A stretch of DNA of 61,956 bases from the NCBI GenBank assembly GCA_022340285.1, contig JAJDOG010000074.1:1-61956 (forward strand). Direction: 5' to 3'. Below, piece after piece: positions 49,276 to 57,826 of this stretch. Origin of the DNA: Betaproteobacteria bacterium (GTDB taxonomy: Bacteria; Pseudomonadota; Gammaproteobacteria; Burkholderiales; SG8-39). Below the pieces are notes generated by a model. That model was not told where the DNA came from and did no database searches. It was given only the letters and a program-made list of their open reading frames with translations. Position 1 is the stretch's first letter. Every line of letters starts with the position of its first letter. The translations under genes and the position numbers were made by a program.

Positions 49276-50358
49276 TCACCTTTCAGCACGGGCCGCGCCC
49301 CTTTCTGGGCCACTTTTTTGCGCCGGCACCGACTCCTGCTCGATCAGGTGCTCGATGCTGCGGCGAGCAAAGACCGAGCCGGCGTCAATATTGAGATTGC
49401 GCAATGATTGATCGAGCAGGGTGTCGATGGACCTCTGCTGGGCTTCGACCACCACCCGATCCTCTTCGAAGATTCTCGCGTTCGCGTTGCGCAACTGCGT
49501 CGTCAGCGACTGGTCGTGCAGGCGATAGTTACGCAGAAGCGACCAGAAATACATGCACGTCCCTTCCGTCGCGGGCGTGATCGTATTGAGCACGCGATTG
49601 TTGACCCCCTGGCTGCGGTCGCCGTCCACCGCGCCGGTGCCCGCCAGCGCGACGCCGACGTCCAGAACGATCGTGCATGGCGCTTCGAAGCGGATGATTT
49701 GCCACCGGTCGACGTTACCCGGCCTGCCGAGCTGCGCCCGCCAGAAAGGCGGAGCATCGATGTCCATCATCCAGCGAGTGACCGTCACGGTCCGGTCGTC
49801 ATGCGTGGTGGTCGGTTGCGCCTCGACGATCGCCCGGTGGCCGATGCTCGACGCGTGCACGAAAGTCTCGTGCGTGAGATCCATCAAGTTGTCGATGACG
49901 AGGCGATAGTCGCACGCGAGGAACAGCGTGTTGCCGTCGCCCGCCCAGTCCGGATCATCGTTCCAGTGCATGTCCGGGACCAGCTCGGGATCGGCGCGCG
50001 CCGGATCCCCCGGCCAAACCCATACGTAACGATGGTTTTCGACGACGGGGAAAGCGCGGACGCAGGCCGACGGGCTGATGCGGGCGACCGACGGAATGTG
50101 GGTGCACCGGCCCGTCGCGTCGAAGACGAGCCCATGGTAGCGGCATACGAGCTGATCCTCCTCGAGCCGGCCCATCGACAGCGGCAACAGGCGATGCCAG
50201 CAGGCGTCCTCGAGCGCGACGGCGGTGCCATCGGTCTTGCGCCACAGCGCGATCTTCCGGCCGCAGACGGTACGCGCCAGGATGTCGCGGCGGCCCACCT
50301 CATGCGTCCATGCAGCCGCATACCAGGAATTCAGCGGAAATGACTTCGAGAATTGCAC
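49276..50358 (-). CDS. Rieske non-heme iron oxygenase (vanillate O-demethylase oxygenase-like)
   Basis: 360 residues from GTG 50358, preceded by AGGAGG at six bases. The Rieske 2Fe-2S motif is CWH (Cys53, His55) and CRYH (Cys72, His75). The mononuclear iron site is in DNLMDLTHETFVHAS (His163 and His168). The start FPLNSWYAAAW is typical of the VanA/TsaM group of aromatic O-demethylases and ring oxygenases. It needs a reductase; none is in the same operon, but a suitable reductase gene lies at 47398. The C-terminal 15 residues are a charged Ala/Arg tail. Confidence 0.9.
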   Translation of the reverse strand: MQFSKSFPLNSWYAAAWTHEVGRRDILARTVCGRKIALWRKTDGTAVALEDACWHRLLPLSMGRLEEDQLVCRYHGLVFDATGRCTHIPSVARISPSACVRAFPVVENHRYVWVWPGDPARADPELVPDMHWNDDPDWAGDGNTLFLACDYRLVIDNLMDLTHETFVHASSIGHRAIVEAQPTTTHDDRTVTVTRWMMDIDAPPFWRAQLGRPGNVDRWQIIRFEAPCTIVLDVGVALAGTGAVDGDRSQGVNNRVLNTITPATEGTCMYFWSLLRNYRLHDQSLTTQLRNANARIFEEDRVVVEAQQRSIDTLLDQSLRNLNIDAGSVFARRSIEHLIEQESVPAQKSGPERGAARAER

Positions 50359-50401
50359 GACGGGCCTCCTTGCGAATGAATCCGGCGAGTCGCATCGAAC
50401 G

Positions 50402-51253
50402 CTAGCGGCGCAGCACCAACCCCAACGCCCCGATGACCATCACGCCGCCGACGATCATCGACGCCGTAACAGCCTCGTCCAGCAGGAGCCAGCCCCACAG
50501 CACACCCAGCACGGGAATGAGAAAGGTAACAGACAGTGTCCGCGACGGGCCAATGTCGCGGACCAGCGTGAAAAAAGCGAGGTACGCGATGCCGCTGCAT
50601 ACGAGGCCGAGCGCGACGGCAGACACCGCGGCGCCGAGGGTCCACGTCGCCGTCGAGGCTTCCACCCACGCGGGTGAAAGGAGGAGGGCCGAGAAGCTGA
50701 TCGAGCCCGCGGCCAGGGCAATGACGGGAATCTCGCCGGCCTGCTGCTTGATCATCACGCCTCCCCAGCCCCAGGACGCTGCACCAAGGAGGCCCACCAC
50801 GGCGGCGAGCACGATACGCGCGTCGAGCGCGACCGGGCCGAGCTGGACGATCAGGGCGACGCCGGCCAGCCCCAGGGCGAAACCGATGACGCGCCGTCCG
50901 CCGAGTGGCTCGTGCAGCAGCCCTGCCGCGAAGAGCGCGGTCCACATCGGCACGGTGCCGTTGATGATCGAGAGATAACCCGCCGGAAGCGAGGCCGCGG
51001 CGAAAGCAAAGCAGATGAACGGTAGGACATTGTTGACTAGGCTGAGCCGGAAATAGATCCCGCGATGCGCAAGGACCTGCGCGCGTTGACCGAGCACGAT
51101 CGCGGTAGGGAGGAGAAACGCCGCCGCAGACAGCGCGCGCAACTCGGCAACGAGCCCGAAACCGAGCGCCGGCACGGCGACGCGCATGAAGAGGTATTGC
51201 ACCGACCACATGGTCGCGAGCGCGAGCAGCCTGGCGACATCGTAGTTTCGCAC
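50402..51253 (-). CDS. EamA/DMT-family membrane transporter
   Basis: 283 residues from GTG 51253. About ten transmembrane helices in two EamA repeats (LLALATMWSVQYLFMRVA and LLGAASWGWGGVMI start the halves). These drug/metabolite transporters often export amino acids or small aromatics. It lies upstream of the Rieske oxygenase and SDR genes on the same strand, with 43 bases between, so it may belong to the same transcription unit. Substrate unknown. Confidence 0.9.
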   Translation of the reverse strand: MRNYDVARLLALATMWSVQYLFMRVAVPALGFGLVAELRALSAAAFLLPTAIVLGQRAQVLAHRGIYFRLSLVNNVLPFICFAFAAASLPAGYLSIINGTVPMWTALFAAGLLHEPLGGRRVIGFALGLAGVALIVQLGPVALDARIVLAAVVGLLGAASWGWGGVMIKQQAGEIPVIALAAGSISFSALLLSPAWVEASTATWTLGAAVSAVALGLVCSGIAYLAFFTLVRDIGPSRTLSVTFLIPVLGVLWGWLLLDEAVTASMIVGGVMVIGALGLVLRR

Positions 51254-51424
51254 CGGTACAGGCTAGCCGGGAAGATACGGCGACAGTTTCATCTTCATGC
51301 GAATTCCCGAGCTGCCTCGCGGCTTCTTCTTCTCCCCCGGCAGGGCGAGAGTATAGAGCAGGGCCATCGCAGAAGAGCCCGCCTTTCATCCGCCCTTGCT
51401 GGAGGATCGGGCCACCGTGCAGCG

Positions 51425-51757
51425 TCATCGAGGTGGTGGAATCTCGCGCAGCTCATCGCCCTGGAAATACCGGTCACATTGCTCGCATCGGTATTGCCCG
51501 CGTTCGGCGAGTTCCAGGCTGTCGGCGCGCTGCCGCGAGCGCAGCAATGCCCACACGACGAGCCCGGCGGAACCCAGCGCTGCATAGAGCTCGCCGTCGG
51601 CGCGGGGCGACCAGAGGTACGCGAGAAAGAGTGTGACGGTCGCCCAGAGAAGCAGGTCGACGGCGAGAAGGCGAATCGCCGTCAAGGAGCGCGGAACGGC
51701 GACGGGTCGAAGTGCACTCCCGCAATTCGGGCAGGGTTTTGCGTCCAGCATGCCCAT
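51425..51757 (-). CDS. Small zinc-ribbon membrane protein
   Basis: 110 residues from ATG 51757, preceded by GAGGA at five bases. CPNC near the N terminus and CEQC near the C terminus would together bind one zinc. Between them are two hydrophobic helices (about 28-48 and 58-74). This gives a membrane hairpin with both ends, and the joined zinc knuckle, in the cytoplasm. No family function is known to me. It stands alone between the EamA and TauE genes. Confidence 0.75.
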   Translation of the reverse strand: MGMLDAKPCPNCGSALRPVAVPRSLTAIRLLAVDLLLWATVTLFLAYLWSPRADGELYAALGSAGLVVWALLRSRQRADSLELAERGQYRCEQCDRYFQGDELREIPPPR

Positions 51758-51838
51758 AGGGTCCTCAAGCCGATTTTCCCCGTCCGGCTGCGCGCGCGAA
51801 TTCGACCATCCGTGGCGATCGCATTCGGCTTCGCTCCG

Positions 51839-52597
51839 TCATGCGTGAAGCTTGATCAGTGCGCGGGCGACCATGTACGAGCCCAGGAGGACGAGGGCGG
51901 CATAGAACCATCGACGAAACGCCTGCGGCTCGAGCCGGTTCCGGACCTTCTGCCCGAGGAGCATGCCGCCAAGCGTGGGAATCAGCGCGAAGAGCGAACC
52001 GGTGGCAACCGAGGAGGGAAATCGGCCATGGGCAATGAGGCCGATCGCCAGCGCCGCGGTGCAGACGGTGAATAGGATTCCGAGCATCTGGACGAGCTCT
52101 TCCTTTTCCAATCCCAACGCGCTGAAGTAGGGGACAGCCGGAATCGCGAACACGCCCGTCGCCCCGGTGAGGATGCCGGTAAGCACTCCGATGATCGGTG
52201 AGAGCCAGGTCTCGGACTGTGTGCGGACCCGCACGCGCGCCGAGATGAGCCCGAGTGCGCCATACAGGGCGAGAACGGTGCCGAGCGCCGCCGACGCGAG
52301 CGCCGTCGCCCCGCCCGTGAGGAAGCCGATCCCGAACGCCGTGCCCACGCACACGCCGATCATCAACGTGGCGAATCGCCGGAACAGCGCAACGAGACTC
52401 GGACCGGCCACGAGCTGCCAGATGTTCGTGACCAGCGACGGAACGACGAGCAGTGCGGCGGCCTCGACCGGCGCCATCACCACGCCCAGGATACCGATTG
52501 CGATCGTGGGCAACCCCATTCCCACGACGCCTTTGACCATGCCCGCCAGCAGGAATGCAAGGGCGACAAACGAGGCAGCGACGATCGGATCCTGCAT
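51839..52597 (-). CDS. Sulfite exporter TauE/SafE family protein
   Basis: 252 residues with about eight transmembrane helices in two halves. GMVKGVVGMGLPTIA is the family motif near the start, and GILTGATGVFAIPAVPYF repeats it in the second half. Family members export sulfite, sulfoacetate or other organosulfur anions, but most are uncharacterised. It is downstream of a PaiB-like gene on the same strand, 36 bases away. The substrate is unknown. Confidence 0.92.
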   Translation of the reverse strand: MQDPIVAASFVALAFLLAGMVKGVVGMGLPTIAIGILGVVMAPVEAAALLVVPSLVTNIWQLVAGPSLVALFRRFATLMIGVCVGTAFGIGFLTGGATALASAALGTVLALYGALGLISARVRVRTQSETWLSPIIGVLTGILTGATGVFAIPAVPYFSALGLEKEELVQMLGILFTVCTAALAIGLIAHGRFPSSVATGSLFALIPTLGGMLLGQKVRNRLEPQAFRRWFYAALVLLGSYMVARALIKLHA

Positions 52598-52633
52598 GCG
52601 CGACTGTGGACAGGATACCGACCGCTGGTCGAA

Positions 52634-53272
52634 TTACGATTCGCGCGACTGCTGCATCGCTCGCACGAGCGCCGCGGCATCGGGATCGCCAGATGCAATC
52701 AATGCCCGCTCGACACTCGCCCGGTCTGCCTCGGGCCTGTTCTGGCTCATCTTCCACTTCCCGAGGAGGCGGGTGATCGGGATCTCGATTCCGACGATGG
52801 CGCGGAGCTGGGCGTCGATGTAATCCGCCGGCGCATCAGTTACCCGCCAGGGTTCGTCGCGCGTTGCCTCGAACCTGTCCGTCAGCCGGCCGACCAGGCT
52901 CCGCAGCCACGCCGCGTCCTCGACGATTCGCATCGGGCCGTAGGCGTGCACCACTGCGTAGTTGTACGTTGGCACAACTTTCCCGGACTCTTGCTTTGTC
53001 GGATACCACGAAGGCGTGACATAACCTGCGGGACCCTGAAACACGACCAGTGCTTCGACGTCGGTAGCGTGGTCGCGCCAGACAGGATTGGCCCGGGCGA
53101 CGTGCGCGCGCAGCGTTCCGAAGGGCGCTGGATCGGGGTCGACTTCGATGGGGATATGGTTCCCGTTCAGCCCTTCCGACCCGAGCGTCACGAGCAGCCC
53201 CAGCGGATGTTCCCGGATGAGCCCGTGCATGACCTCGACGCGTGATTCCTGGAAGTGCCTAGGTAAGTGCAT
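52634..53272 (-). CDS. FMN-binding PaiB-family protein
   Basis: 212 residues. MHLPRHFQESRVEVMHGLI and HPLGLLVTLGSEGLNGNHIP are the typical start of the PaiB family, with a split-barrel flavin-binding fold. VPTYNYAVVHAYG and EIPITRLLGKWKMSQNR are also conserved. Bacillus PaiB is described as a negative transcriptional regulator of sporulation and degradative enzymes, but most homologues are annotated only by similarity. It may be a pyridoxamine-phosphate-oxidase-like enzyme. It starts a two-gene unit with the TauE gene. Confidence 0.9.
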   Translation of the reverse strand: MHLPRHFQESRVEVMHGLIREHPLGLLVTLGSEGLNGNHIPIEVDPDPAPFGTLRAHVARANPVWRDHATDVEALVVFQGPAGYVTPSWYPTKQESGKVVPTYNYAVVHAYGPMRIVEDAAWLRSLVGRLTDRFEATRDEPWRVTDAPADYIDAQLRAIVGIEIPITRLLGKWKMSQNRPEADRASVERALIASGDPDAAALVRAMQQSRES

Positions 53273-53304
53273 GCAGGCGTTCTCCTCGATTGCCGACGGG
53301 CTCG

Positions 53305-54237
53305 CTACCTCGCGAGCGCGAATACCCCCTCGCCGAACCTCGAGCGAGCTTCGTCATGCATGGGTCGGACCATTCTGACAAAAGCGTCGCGCTCCTGCGC
53401 GGAGAGGTCGATGAGCTCGCAGCCCTCCCGCTCGATTTCCCGGCGCGCAATCGTTTCCTCATCCACGGCAAGCTCGCGCTGACGATGGACTGCCTCCCTG
53501 GTTGCCGCGCGCATCGCGTCGCGAAGCTTGACCGGCCATCCGTCCACGGCGGCGCGATTCGCGTAGATCCCGCGCGAGAGATAGAAGTGGCCGGTGAGCG
53601 TGTGGTAGCGGTGCAGCTTGTGCACGCCGTAGGTTACGGTGTTGGCGAGGGGGTTCTCCTGCGCGTCGACGGTACCCGAAGCGATGTCGGCAAGCGCTTG
53701 TTTCAGGTCGCAGGGTACCGGGATCGCCCCCAGCAGCTCGAAAGTCCGGCAGTGAACCTCGCTCGGCAGCATCCGGATACGCATTCCAGCGAGGTCTCCC
53801 GGCTCGCGAACGCGCCGCAACCGATTGGAGATGTGCCGGTAGCCGTTCTCGAGATAACCGAGCATCCGGTACCCGATGCGGGCCTCGATCCGCTCGGTCA
53901 GATATTCGCCCAGCTTGCCGTCCATTGCCGAGCGCGCCTGCTCGAGATCCTCGAAGAGAAACGGAAGGTCGACGAGACCGAGCTCCGGCACACGGCTCGT
54001 CAGGTAGCTCGTCGACTGGTAGGCCAGCGTCAGGATACCGTGTTCGACCATCCAGAGCACGTCCTCGCCCTTGTAGCCGAGGTCCATGACGTTCCAGACG
54101 TACTTGATGTCCACTTCATCGCCGAATTCCGCGGCAAGCCGGTCGCCGATCATCTTCAGCGCACGACTGTGCGTGGTGGTGGGCGGACCATAGCCGCCCA
54201 TGCGGATCTGGATAGGCTCTGCCGCGGATTTGCTCAT
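53305..54237 (-). CDS. TRAP-type (DctP) solute-binding protein without signal peptide
   Basis: 310 residues. The DctP-family core is recognisable: IRMGGYGPPTTTHSRALKMIGDRL near the start, VDLPFLFEDLEQARSAMDGKLG, IRMLPSEVHCRTFELLGAIPVP with the Arg that binds the carboxylate, and VDAQENPLANTVTYG. The protein starts MSKSAAEPIQIRMGG with no hydrophobic leader, so it is predicted cytoplasmic, unusual for a periplasmic binding protein. No TRAP membrane genes are in the window. Its ATG overlaps the livF stop (ATGA), coupling it to the branched-chain amino acid ABC operon. Confidence 0.85.
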   Translation of the reverse strand: MSKSAAEPIQIRMGGYGPPTTTHSRALKMIGDRLAAEFGDEVDIKYVWNVMDLGYKGEDVLWMVEHGILTLAYQSTSYLTSRVPELGLVDLPFLFEDLEQARSAMDGKLGEYLTERIEARIGYRMLGYLENGYRHISNRLRRVREPGDLAGMRIRMLPSEVHCRTFELLGAIPVPCDLKQALADIASGTVDAQENPLANTVTYGVHKLHRYHTLTGHFYLSRGIYANRAAVDGWPVKLRDAMRAATREAVHRQRELAVDEETIARREIEREGCELIDLSAQERDAFVRMVRPMHDEARSRFGEGVFALAR

Positions 54238-54950
54238 GCCATTTCGCCCAGATAAGCCTCGCGCACCTTCGGGTCGGCGAGGAGCTCGGCCGCAGGCCCG
54301 GAAAGCGTGATCGTGCCGGTTTCCATCACATATGCGCGGTTCGCGATCTCGAGCGCGAGCCGAGCATTCTGCTCGATCAAGAGGATCGTCACCCCTTCGG
54401 CCGAGATCTTGCGCACCGTTTCGAAAATCTTCTGCACGAGGAGCGGCGCAAGTCCCATGCTCGGCTCATCGAGCAGCAAGAGCTTCGGGCGGCTCATCAT
54501 GGCGCGGCCAATGGCAAGCATCTGCTGCTCACCGCCCGAAAGCGTGCCGCCAGGCTGGCTGCGCCGCTCAGCGAGGCGCGGAAAGAGCTCGAAGATGACC
54601 TCGAGATCGTGGCGAACGGCCTCCCGGTCGTTGCGGACGAAAGCCCCCATCGCAAGATTCTCCGCGACGGTGAGCTGGCGAAAGATGCCACGGCCTTCGG
54701 GAACCATCGCGAGACCGCGTTCGACCAGGCGGTACGAGGGTGTGCCGGTGATGTCCCGATCCTGGTAGCGCACCGCGCCGCCGTGCGTCGGCACCATCCC
54801 ACAGATCGCCTTCAGGGTGGTCGTCTTGCCTGCGCCGTTCGCGCCGATCAGACAGACCAGTTCGCCCTTCTCCACGGCGAGATCGATGCCCTTCACCGCT
54901 TTGATGCCGCCATAGGCGACTTCCAGGCCTGCCAGCTCGAGCAGGGTCAC
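54234..54950 (-). CDS. livF: Branched-chain amino acid ABC transporter ATPase LivF
   Basis: 238 residues from GTG 54950, overlapping the livG stop by 4 bases. Walker A GANGAGKTTT, signature LSGGEQQM and Walker B LLLLDEPSMGLAP are present; the last is typical of LivF. PEGRGIFRQLTVAENL is another LivF hallmark. It pairs with LivG below the LivHM membrane channel. The next gene downstream, coupled by ATGA, is a TRAP-type binding protein. Confidence 0.95.
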   Translation of the reverse strand: MTLLELAGLEVAYGGIKAVKGIDLAVEKGELVCLIGANGAGKTTTLKAICGMVPTHGGAVRYQDRDITGTPSYRLVERGLAMVPEGRGIFRQLTVAENLAMGAFVRNDREAVRHDLEVIFELFPRLAERRSQPGGTLSGGEQQMLAIGRAMMSRPKLLLLDEPSMGLAPLLVQKIFETVRKISAEGVTILLIEQNARLALEIANRAYVMETGTITLSGPAAELLADPKVREAYLGEMA

Positions 54951-55729
54951 GCGGCCGTCTCCTTGACGAGCGGACCACCGAGATAGGCCTCGATGACCTT
55001 GGGGTCGCGCTGCACTTCGGCCGGCGGTCCTTCGGCGATCTTGCGTCCGTAGTCGAGCACCAGTACGCGATCGCACAGACCCATGACGAGCTTCACGTCG
55101 TGCTCGATCAGCAGAAGCGTGACCCCGTCCGAGCATATTCGGTCCAGGAGACTTCGCAGGGCACGGGTCTCGACCGGATTCATTCCGGCCGCCGGCTCGT
55201 CGAGTGCGAGCAGCTTGGGCTCCGTGGCGAGCGCTCGCGCAATTTCGAGACGACGCTGGTCGCCATAGGAAAGCGCCTTGGCGAGATCGTTCGCGTGCGC
55301 GCCTATTCCGACATAGTCGAGCAACTCGAGCGCCCGCTTTTCGATCGCGCGTTCTTCTGCGCGCGTGCGCGCGTCACGCAGGATCGCGCCGACCACGCCG
55401 GCTGAGGTGCGAACGTGCCGACCGATCATCGCGTTCTCTAGCGCAGACAGATTGGCGAAAAGCCGGATGTTCTGGAACGTGCGCGCGATCCCACGCTCCG
55501 CCACCTCGTTGGGCTTCAGCCCGGTGAGCCGCTTCCCGGCGAAGTGGAACTCGCCCTCCTCGGGCAAGTAGAGCCCGGTGAGGCAGTTGAAAAGCGTCGT
55601 CTTGCCGGCCCCGTTGGGTCCGATCAGCCCGTAGATTGCGCCTGTCTCGATCGAGAAGCTCACTTTGGCGAGCGCTTCCAGCCCGCCGAAGCGTTTCGAG
55701 ATATCCGATGCCTGCAGCAATGCGCTCAC
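54947..55729 (-). CDS. livG: Branched-chain amino acid ABC transporter ATPase LivG
   Basis: 260 residues from GTG 55729 (4-base overlap with the livM stop). Walker A GPNGAGKTTLFN, FQNIRLFANLSALENAMIGRH after the Q-loop (LivG hallmark), a signature close to ALSYGDQRRLEIARAL and Walker B LLALDEPAAGMNP. It is the partner of LivF and drives uptake of leucine, isoleucine, valine or related hydrophobic amino acids. Confidence 0.95.
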   Translation of the reverse strand: MSALLQASDISKRFGGLEALAKVSFSIETGAIYGLIGPNGAGKTTLFNCLTGLYLPEEGEFHFAGKRLTGLKPNEVAERGIARTFQNIRLFANLSALENAMIGRHVRTSAGVVGAILRDARTRAEERAIEKRALELLDYVGIGAHANDLAKALSYGDQRRLEIARALATEPKLLALDEPAAGMNPVETRALRSLLDRICSDGVTLLLIEHDVKLVMGLCDRVLVLDYGRKIAEGPPAEVQRDPKVIEAYLGGPLVKETAA

Positions 55730-56805
55730 GGCGCGCGCTCCGTCGCGAGCTCGCGCTTGCGCACCTCGGAGGGGAGGAGCCCTGCGGGGCGAAAGAGCAT
55801 GATGAGGATCATGGCCAACCCGAAGATGAGCAGGCGCGCCGCCTCCGGGTCGATGATCTCGCGGCCGAACGTCGCTTTCTGGAGCGGCGCCATGTAGCGC
55901 AGCGCCTCGGGGAACGTGGACAACAGCACCGCGCCGAGAATCACTCCCGGAATGTTGCCCATGCCGCCGAGCACCACCATGGACAGCACGATGATCGACT
56001 CGAAGATCCCGAAGCTTTCCGGGCTGATGAACCCCTGGATCGCCGAGAACATGCCGCCCGCCACGCCGCCGAAGCTCGCGCCCATCGCGAAGGCGAGCAG
56101 CTTCATGTTGCGCAGGTTGATCCCCATCGCCTGCGCCGCGATCTCGTCCTCGCGGATCGCCTCCCATGCACGGCCGATGCGCGAGTCCTGCAGCCGCACG
56201 TTGATGAAGATGATCACCAGGACCAACGCGAGCAGCAGGTAGTAATACTTCACCGGGCTAGTGAAATCGAGCCCGGCGAGTTCATTCGTCCCGGAAAAGG
56301 AGAGCGATCCGATACGAATCGGGTCGATCAGCGTGATGCCTTGCGGCCCGTTGGTGATGTTGATCGGTTCGTTGAGATTGTTGATGAAGATGCGAATGAT
56401 CTCGCCGAAGCCGAGGGTCACGATCGCGAGGTAGTCACCGCGCAGCTTGAGCACCGGCGCACCCAGCAGGACGCCGAACACGCACGCCACCAGAAACCCG
56501 ATCGGCAGAATGATCCAGAAGGGCAGGTGCAGACCAAAGTGGGGGCTTGCGAGCAGTGCATAGGAGTAGGCGCCGACGGCGTAGAACGCGATGTAGCCGA
56601 GGTCGAGCAGTCCGGCGAATCCTACGACGATATTGAGCCCCAACGCGAGCATCACGTAGAGGAGCGCGTTGTTGACCACGCGCACCCACGTCTGCCCTTG
56701 CATTCCCACGATGAACGGCAGCATCGCCAGCGCGGCCGCGATCAGCGCAAAACCGACCCAGAGGGCCGCGGGATGCTGCTTGAGCCGGGTCAGAGCGTCA
56801 GTCAT
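55726..56805 (-). CDS. livM: Branched-chain amino acid ABC transporter permease LivM
   Basis: 359 residues from ATG 56805, one base overlapping the livH stop (TAATG). It has about ten transmembrane segments. The family motif GLNIVVGFAGLLDLGYIAFYAVGAY and the coupling helix region RIGRAWEAIREDEIAAQAMGIN are conserved. A long periplasmic loop (about 150-200) carries NITNGPQGI. It forms the channel with LivH. The C-terminal tail is charged. Confidence 0.95.
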   Translation of the reverse strand: MTDALTRLKQHPAALWVGFALIAAALAMLPFIVGMQGQTWVRVVNNALLYVMLALGLNIVVGFAGLLDLGYIAFYAVGAYSYALLASPHFGLHLPFWIILPIGFLVACVFGVLLGAPVLKLRGDYLAIVTLGFGEIIRIFINNLNEPINITNGPQGITLIDPIRIGSLSFSGTNELAGLDFTSPVKYYYLLLALVLVIIFINVRLQDSRIGRAWEAIREDEIAAQAMGINLRNMKLLAFAMGASFGGVAGGMFSAIQGFISPESFGIFESIIVLSMVVLGGMGNIPGVILGAVLLSTFPEALRYMAPLQKATFGREIIDPEAARLLIFGLAMILIMLFRPAGLLPSEVRKRELATERAP

Positions 56806-57734
56806 TAAGCCCGATCGCCCACCCGCTCGCCGAGCAGTCCGGATGGCCGGAAAATGAGCACCGTGATCAGCACGAAGAACGCGAAGACGTCCTGGTAGTG
56901 GCTGCCGAGGACGCCGAAAGTCAAGTCGCCGATGTAGCCCGCGCCGAGCGCCTCGATCACTCCGAGCAGCAGGCCGCCGAGCATCGCGCCTGCGAGATTG
57001 CCGATGCCGCCAAGCACCGCCGCGGTGAATGCCTTGAGCCCGAGAATGAATCCCATGTGATAGTAGGCCACCTCGTAATACGTCATCACCATCAACCCGG
57101 CGACAGCGGCGAGCGCAGCTCCGACCACAAATGCCACGGAGATCGCGGTGTTGATATTGATGCCCATCAGGCCGGCCACTTCCGGGTTCTGCGCGGTCGC
57201 CCGCATCGCGGTCCCGAGCCGGGTTTTGTGCACCATGACGAGCAGCAGCGCCATCACGCCGGCCGCAAGCAGCACGATCGCGATCTGCAGGCTGGTGATG
57301 GACGCGCCCCCCACGACGTAGCGCTCGGTTCCGAACAGCTCGGGAAATCGGAGGTAGTTCCGGCCCCAGATCATCATCGCGACGTTCTGCAGCACGATCG
57401 ACATGCCGATGGCGGTGATGAGCGGAGCAAGGCGCGAGGCGCGGCGCAACGGGCGATAGGCGACCTTCTCGATGCTGAACGCGAGTACCGAGCAGACCGC
57501 TATTGCCGCCACGAGACCGATCGCGACGACCAGGCCGACCGGCAGGCCGGTGTCGGCGCCCAGAAGCCCCGTGATGACCGAGAACGCGGTCAGCGCGCCG
57601 ATCATTACCACTTCCCCATGCGCGAAATTGATCAGTCCGATGATGCCGTACACCATCGTGTAGCCCAGCGCCACGAGCGCATAGATGCTGCCCAGCGTGA
57701 CCCCGTTGACGATCTGCTGGAGGAAGATGTCCAT
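56805..57734 (-). CDS. livH: Branched-chain amino acid ABC transporter permease LivH
   Basis: 309 residues. The start FLQQIVNGVTLGSIYALVALGYTMVYGI and GLINFAHGEVVMIGA are diagnostic of LivH, followed by the coupling segment TRLGTAMRATAQNPEVAGLMGIN. It has about eight transmembrane helices. It lies 92 bases downstream of livK with a terminator between, so the binding protein is made in excess over the membrane parts. Confidence 0.95.
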   Translation of the reverse strand: MDIFLQQIVNGVTLGSIYALVALGYTMVYGIIGLINFAHGEVVMIGALTAFSVITGLLGADTGLPVGLVVAIGLVAAIAVCSVLAFSIEKVAYRPLRRASRLAPLITAIGMSIVLQNVAMMIWGRNYLRFPELFGTERYVVGGASITSLQIAIVLLAAGVMALLLVMVHKTRLGTAMRATAQNPEVAGLMGININTAISVAFVVGAALAAVAGLMVMTYYEVAYYHMGFILGLKAFTAAVLGGIGNLAGAMLGGLLLGVIEALGAGYIGDLTFGVLGSHYQDVFAFFVLITVLIFRPSGLLGERVGDRA

Positions 57735-57759
57735 CGCCCGCTTTTATACGGGTTTGGGG

Positions 57760-57794
57760 GCTCAAAAGCAAAGCGGCGCCCGGAGGCGCCGCTT
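57760..57794 (-). terminator. Partial terminator between livK and livH
   Basis: A perfect 10-bp hairpin, AAGCGGCGCC and GGCGCCGCTT with a 4-base loop, lies at 57771-57794. On the minus strand it is followed by TGCTTTTG. It sits inside the operon after livK and could act as a leaky terminator that favours the binding protein over the permeases. Confidence 0.7.
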
Positions 57795-57826
57795 CGTGCA
57801 GACTCGGCGCAAGGGTCGCGCCGTGC

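Noticed and set aside
50331..51428. A 365-codon open frame on the minus strand in the EamA region
   Set aside because: It is the alternative frame of the EamA transporter; hydrophobic segments and the domain are only in the other frame.
53305..54237. A complete TRAP transporter
   Set aside because: No DctQ or DctM membrane proteins are encoded in the window; only the binding protein is present.
54947..56167. A long N-terminal extension of LivG
   Set aside because: It is the shadow frame of livM; the GTG overlapping the livM stop gives the canonical LivG N terminus.
55726..57771. A fused LivH-LivM protein of 681 residues
   Set aside because: The frame of livM stays open upstream, but that part is an Arg-rich shadow of livH. 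The true livM start is the ATG overlapping the livH stop.
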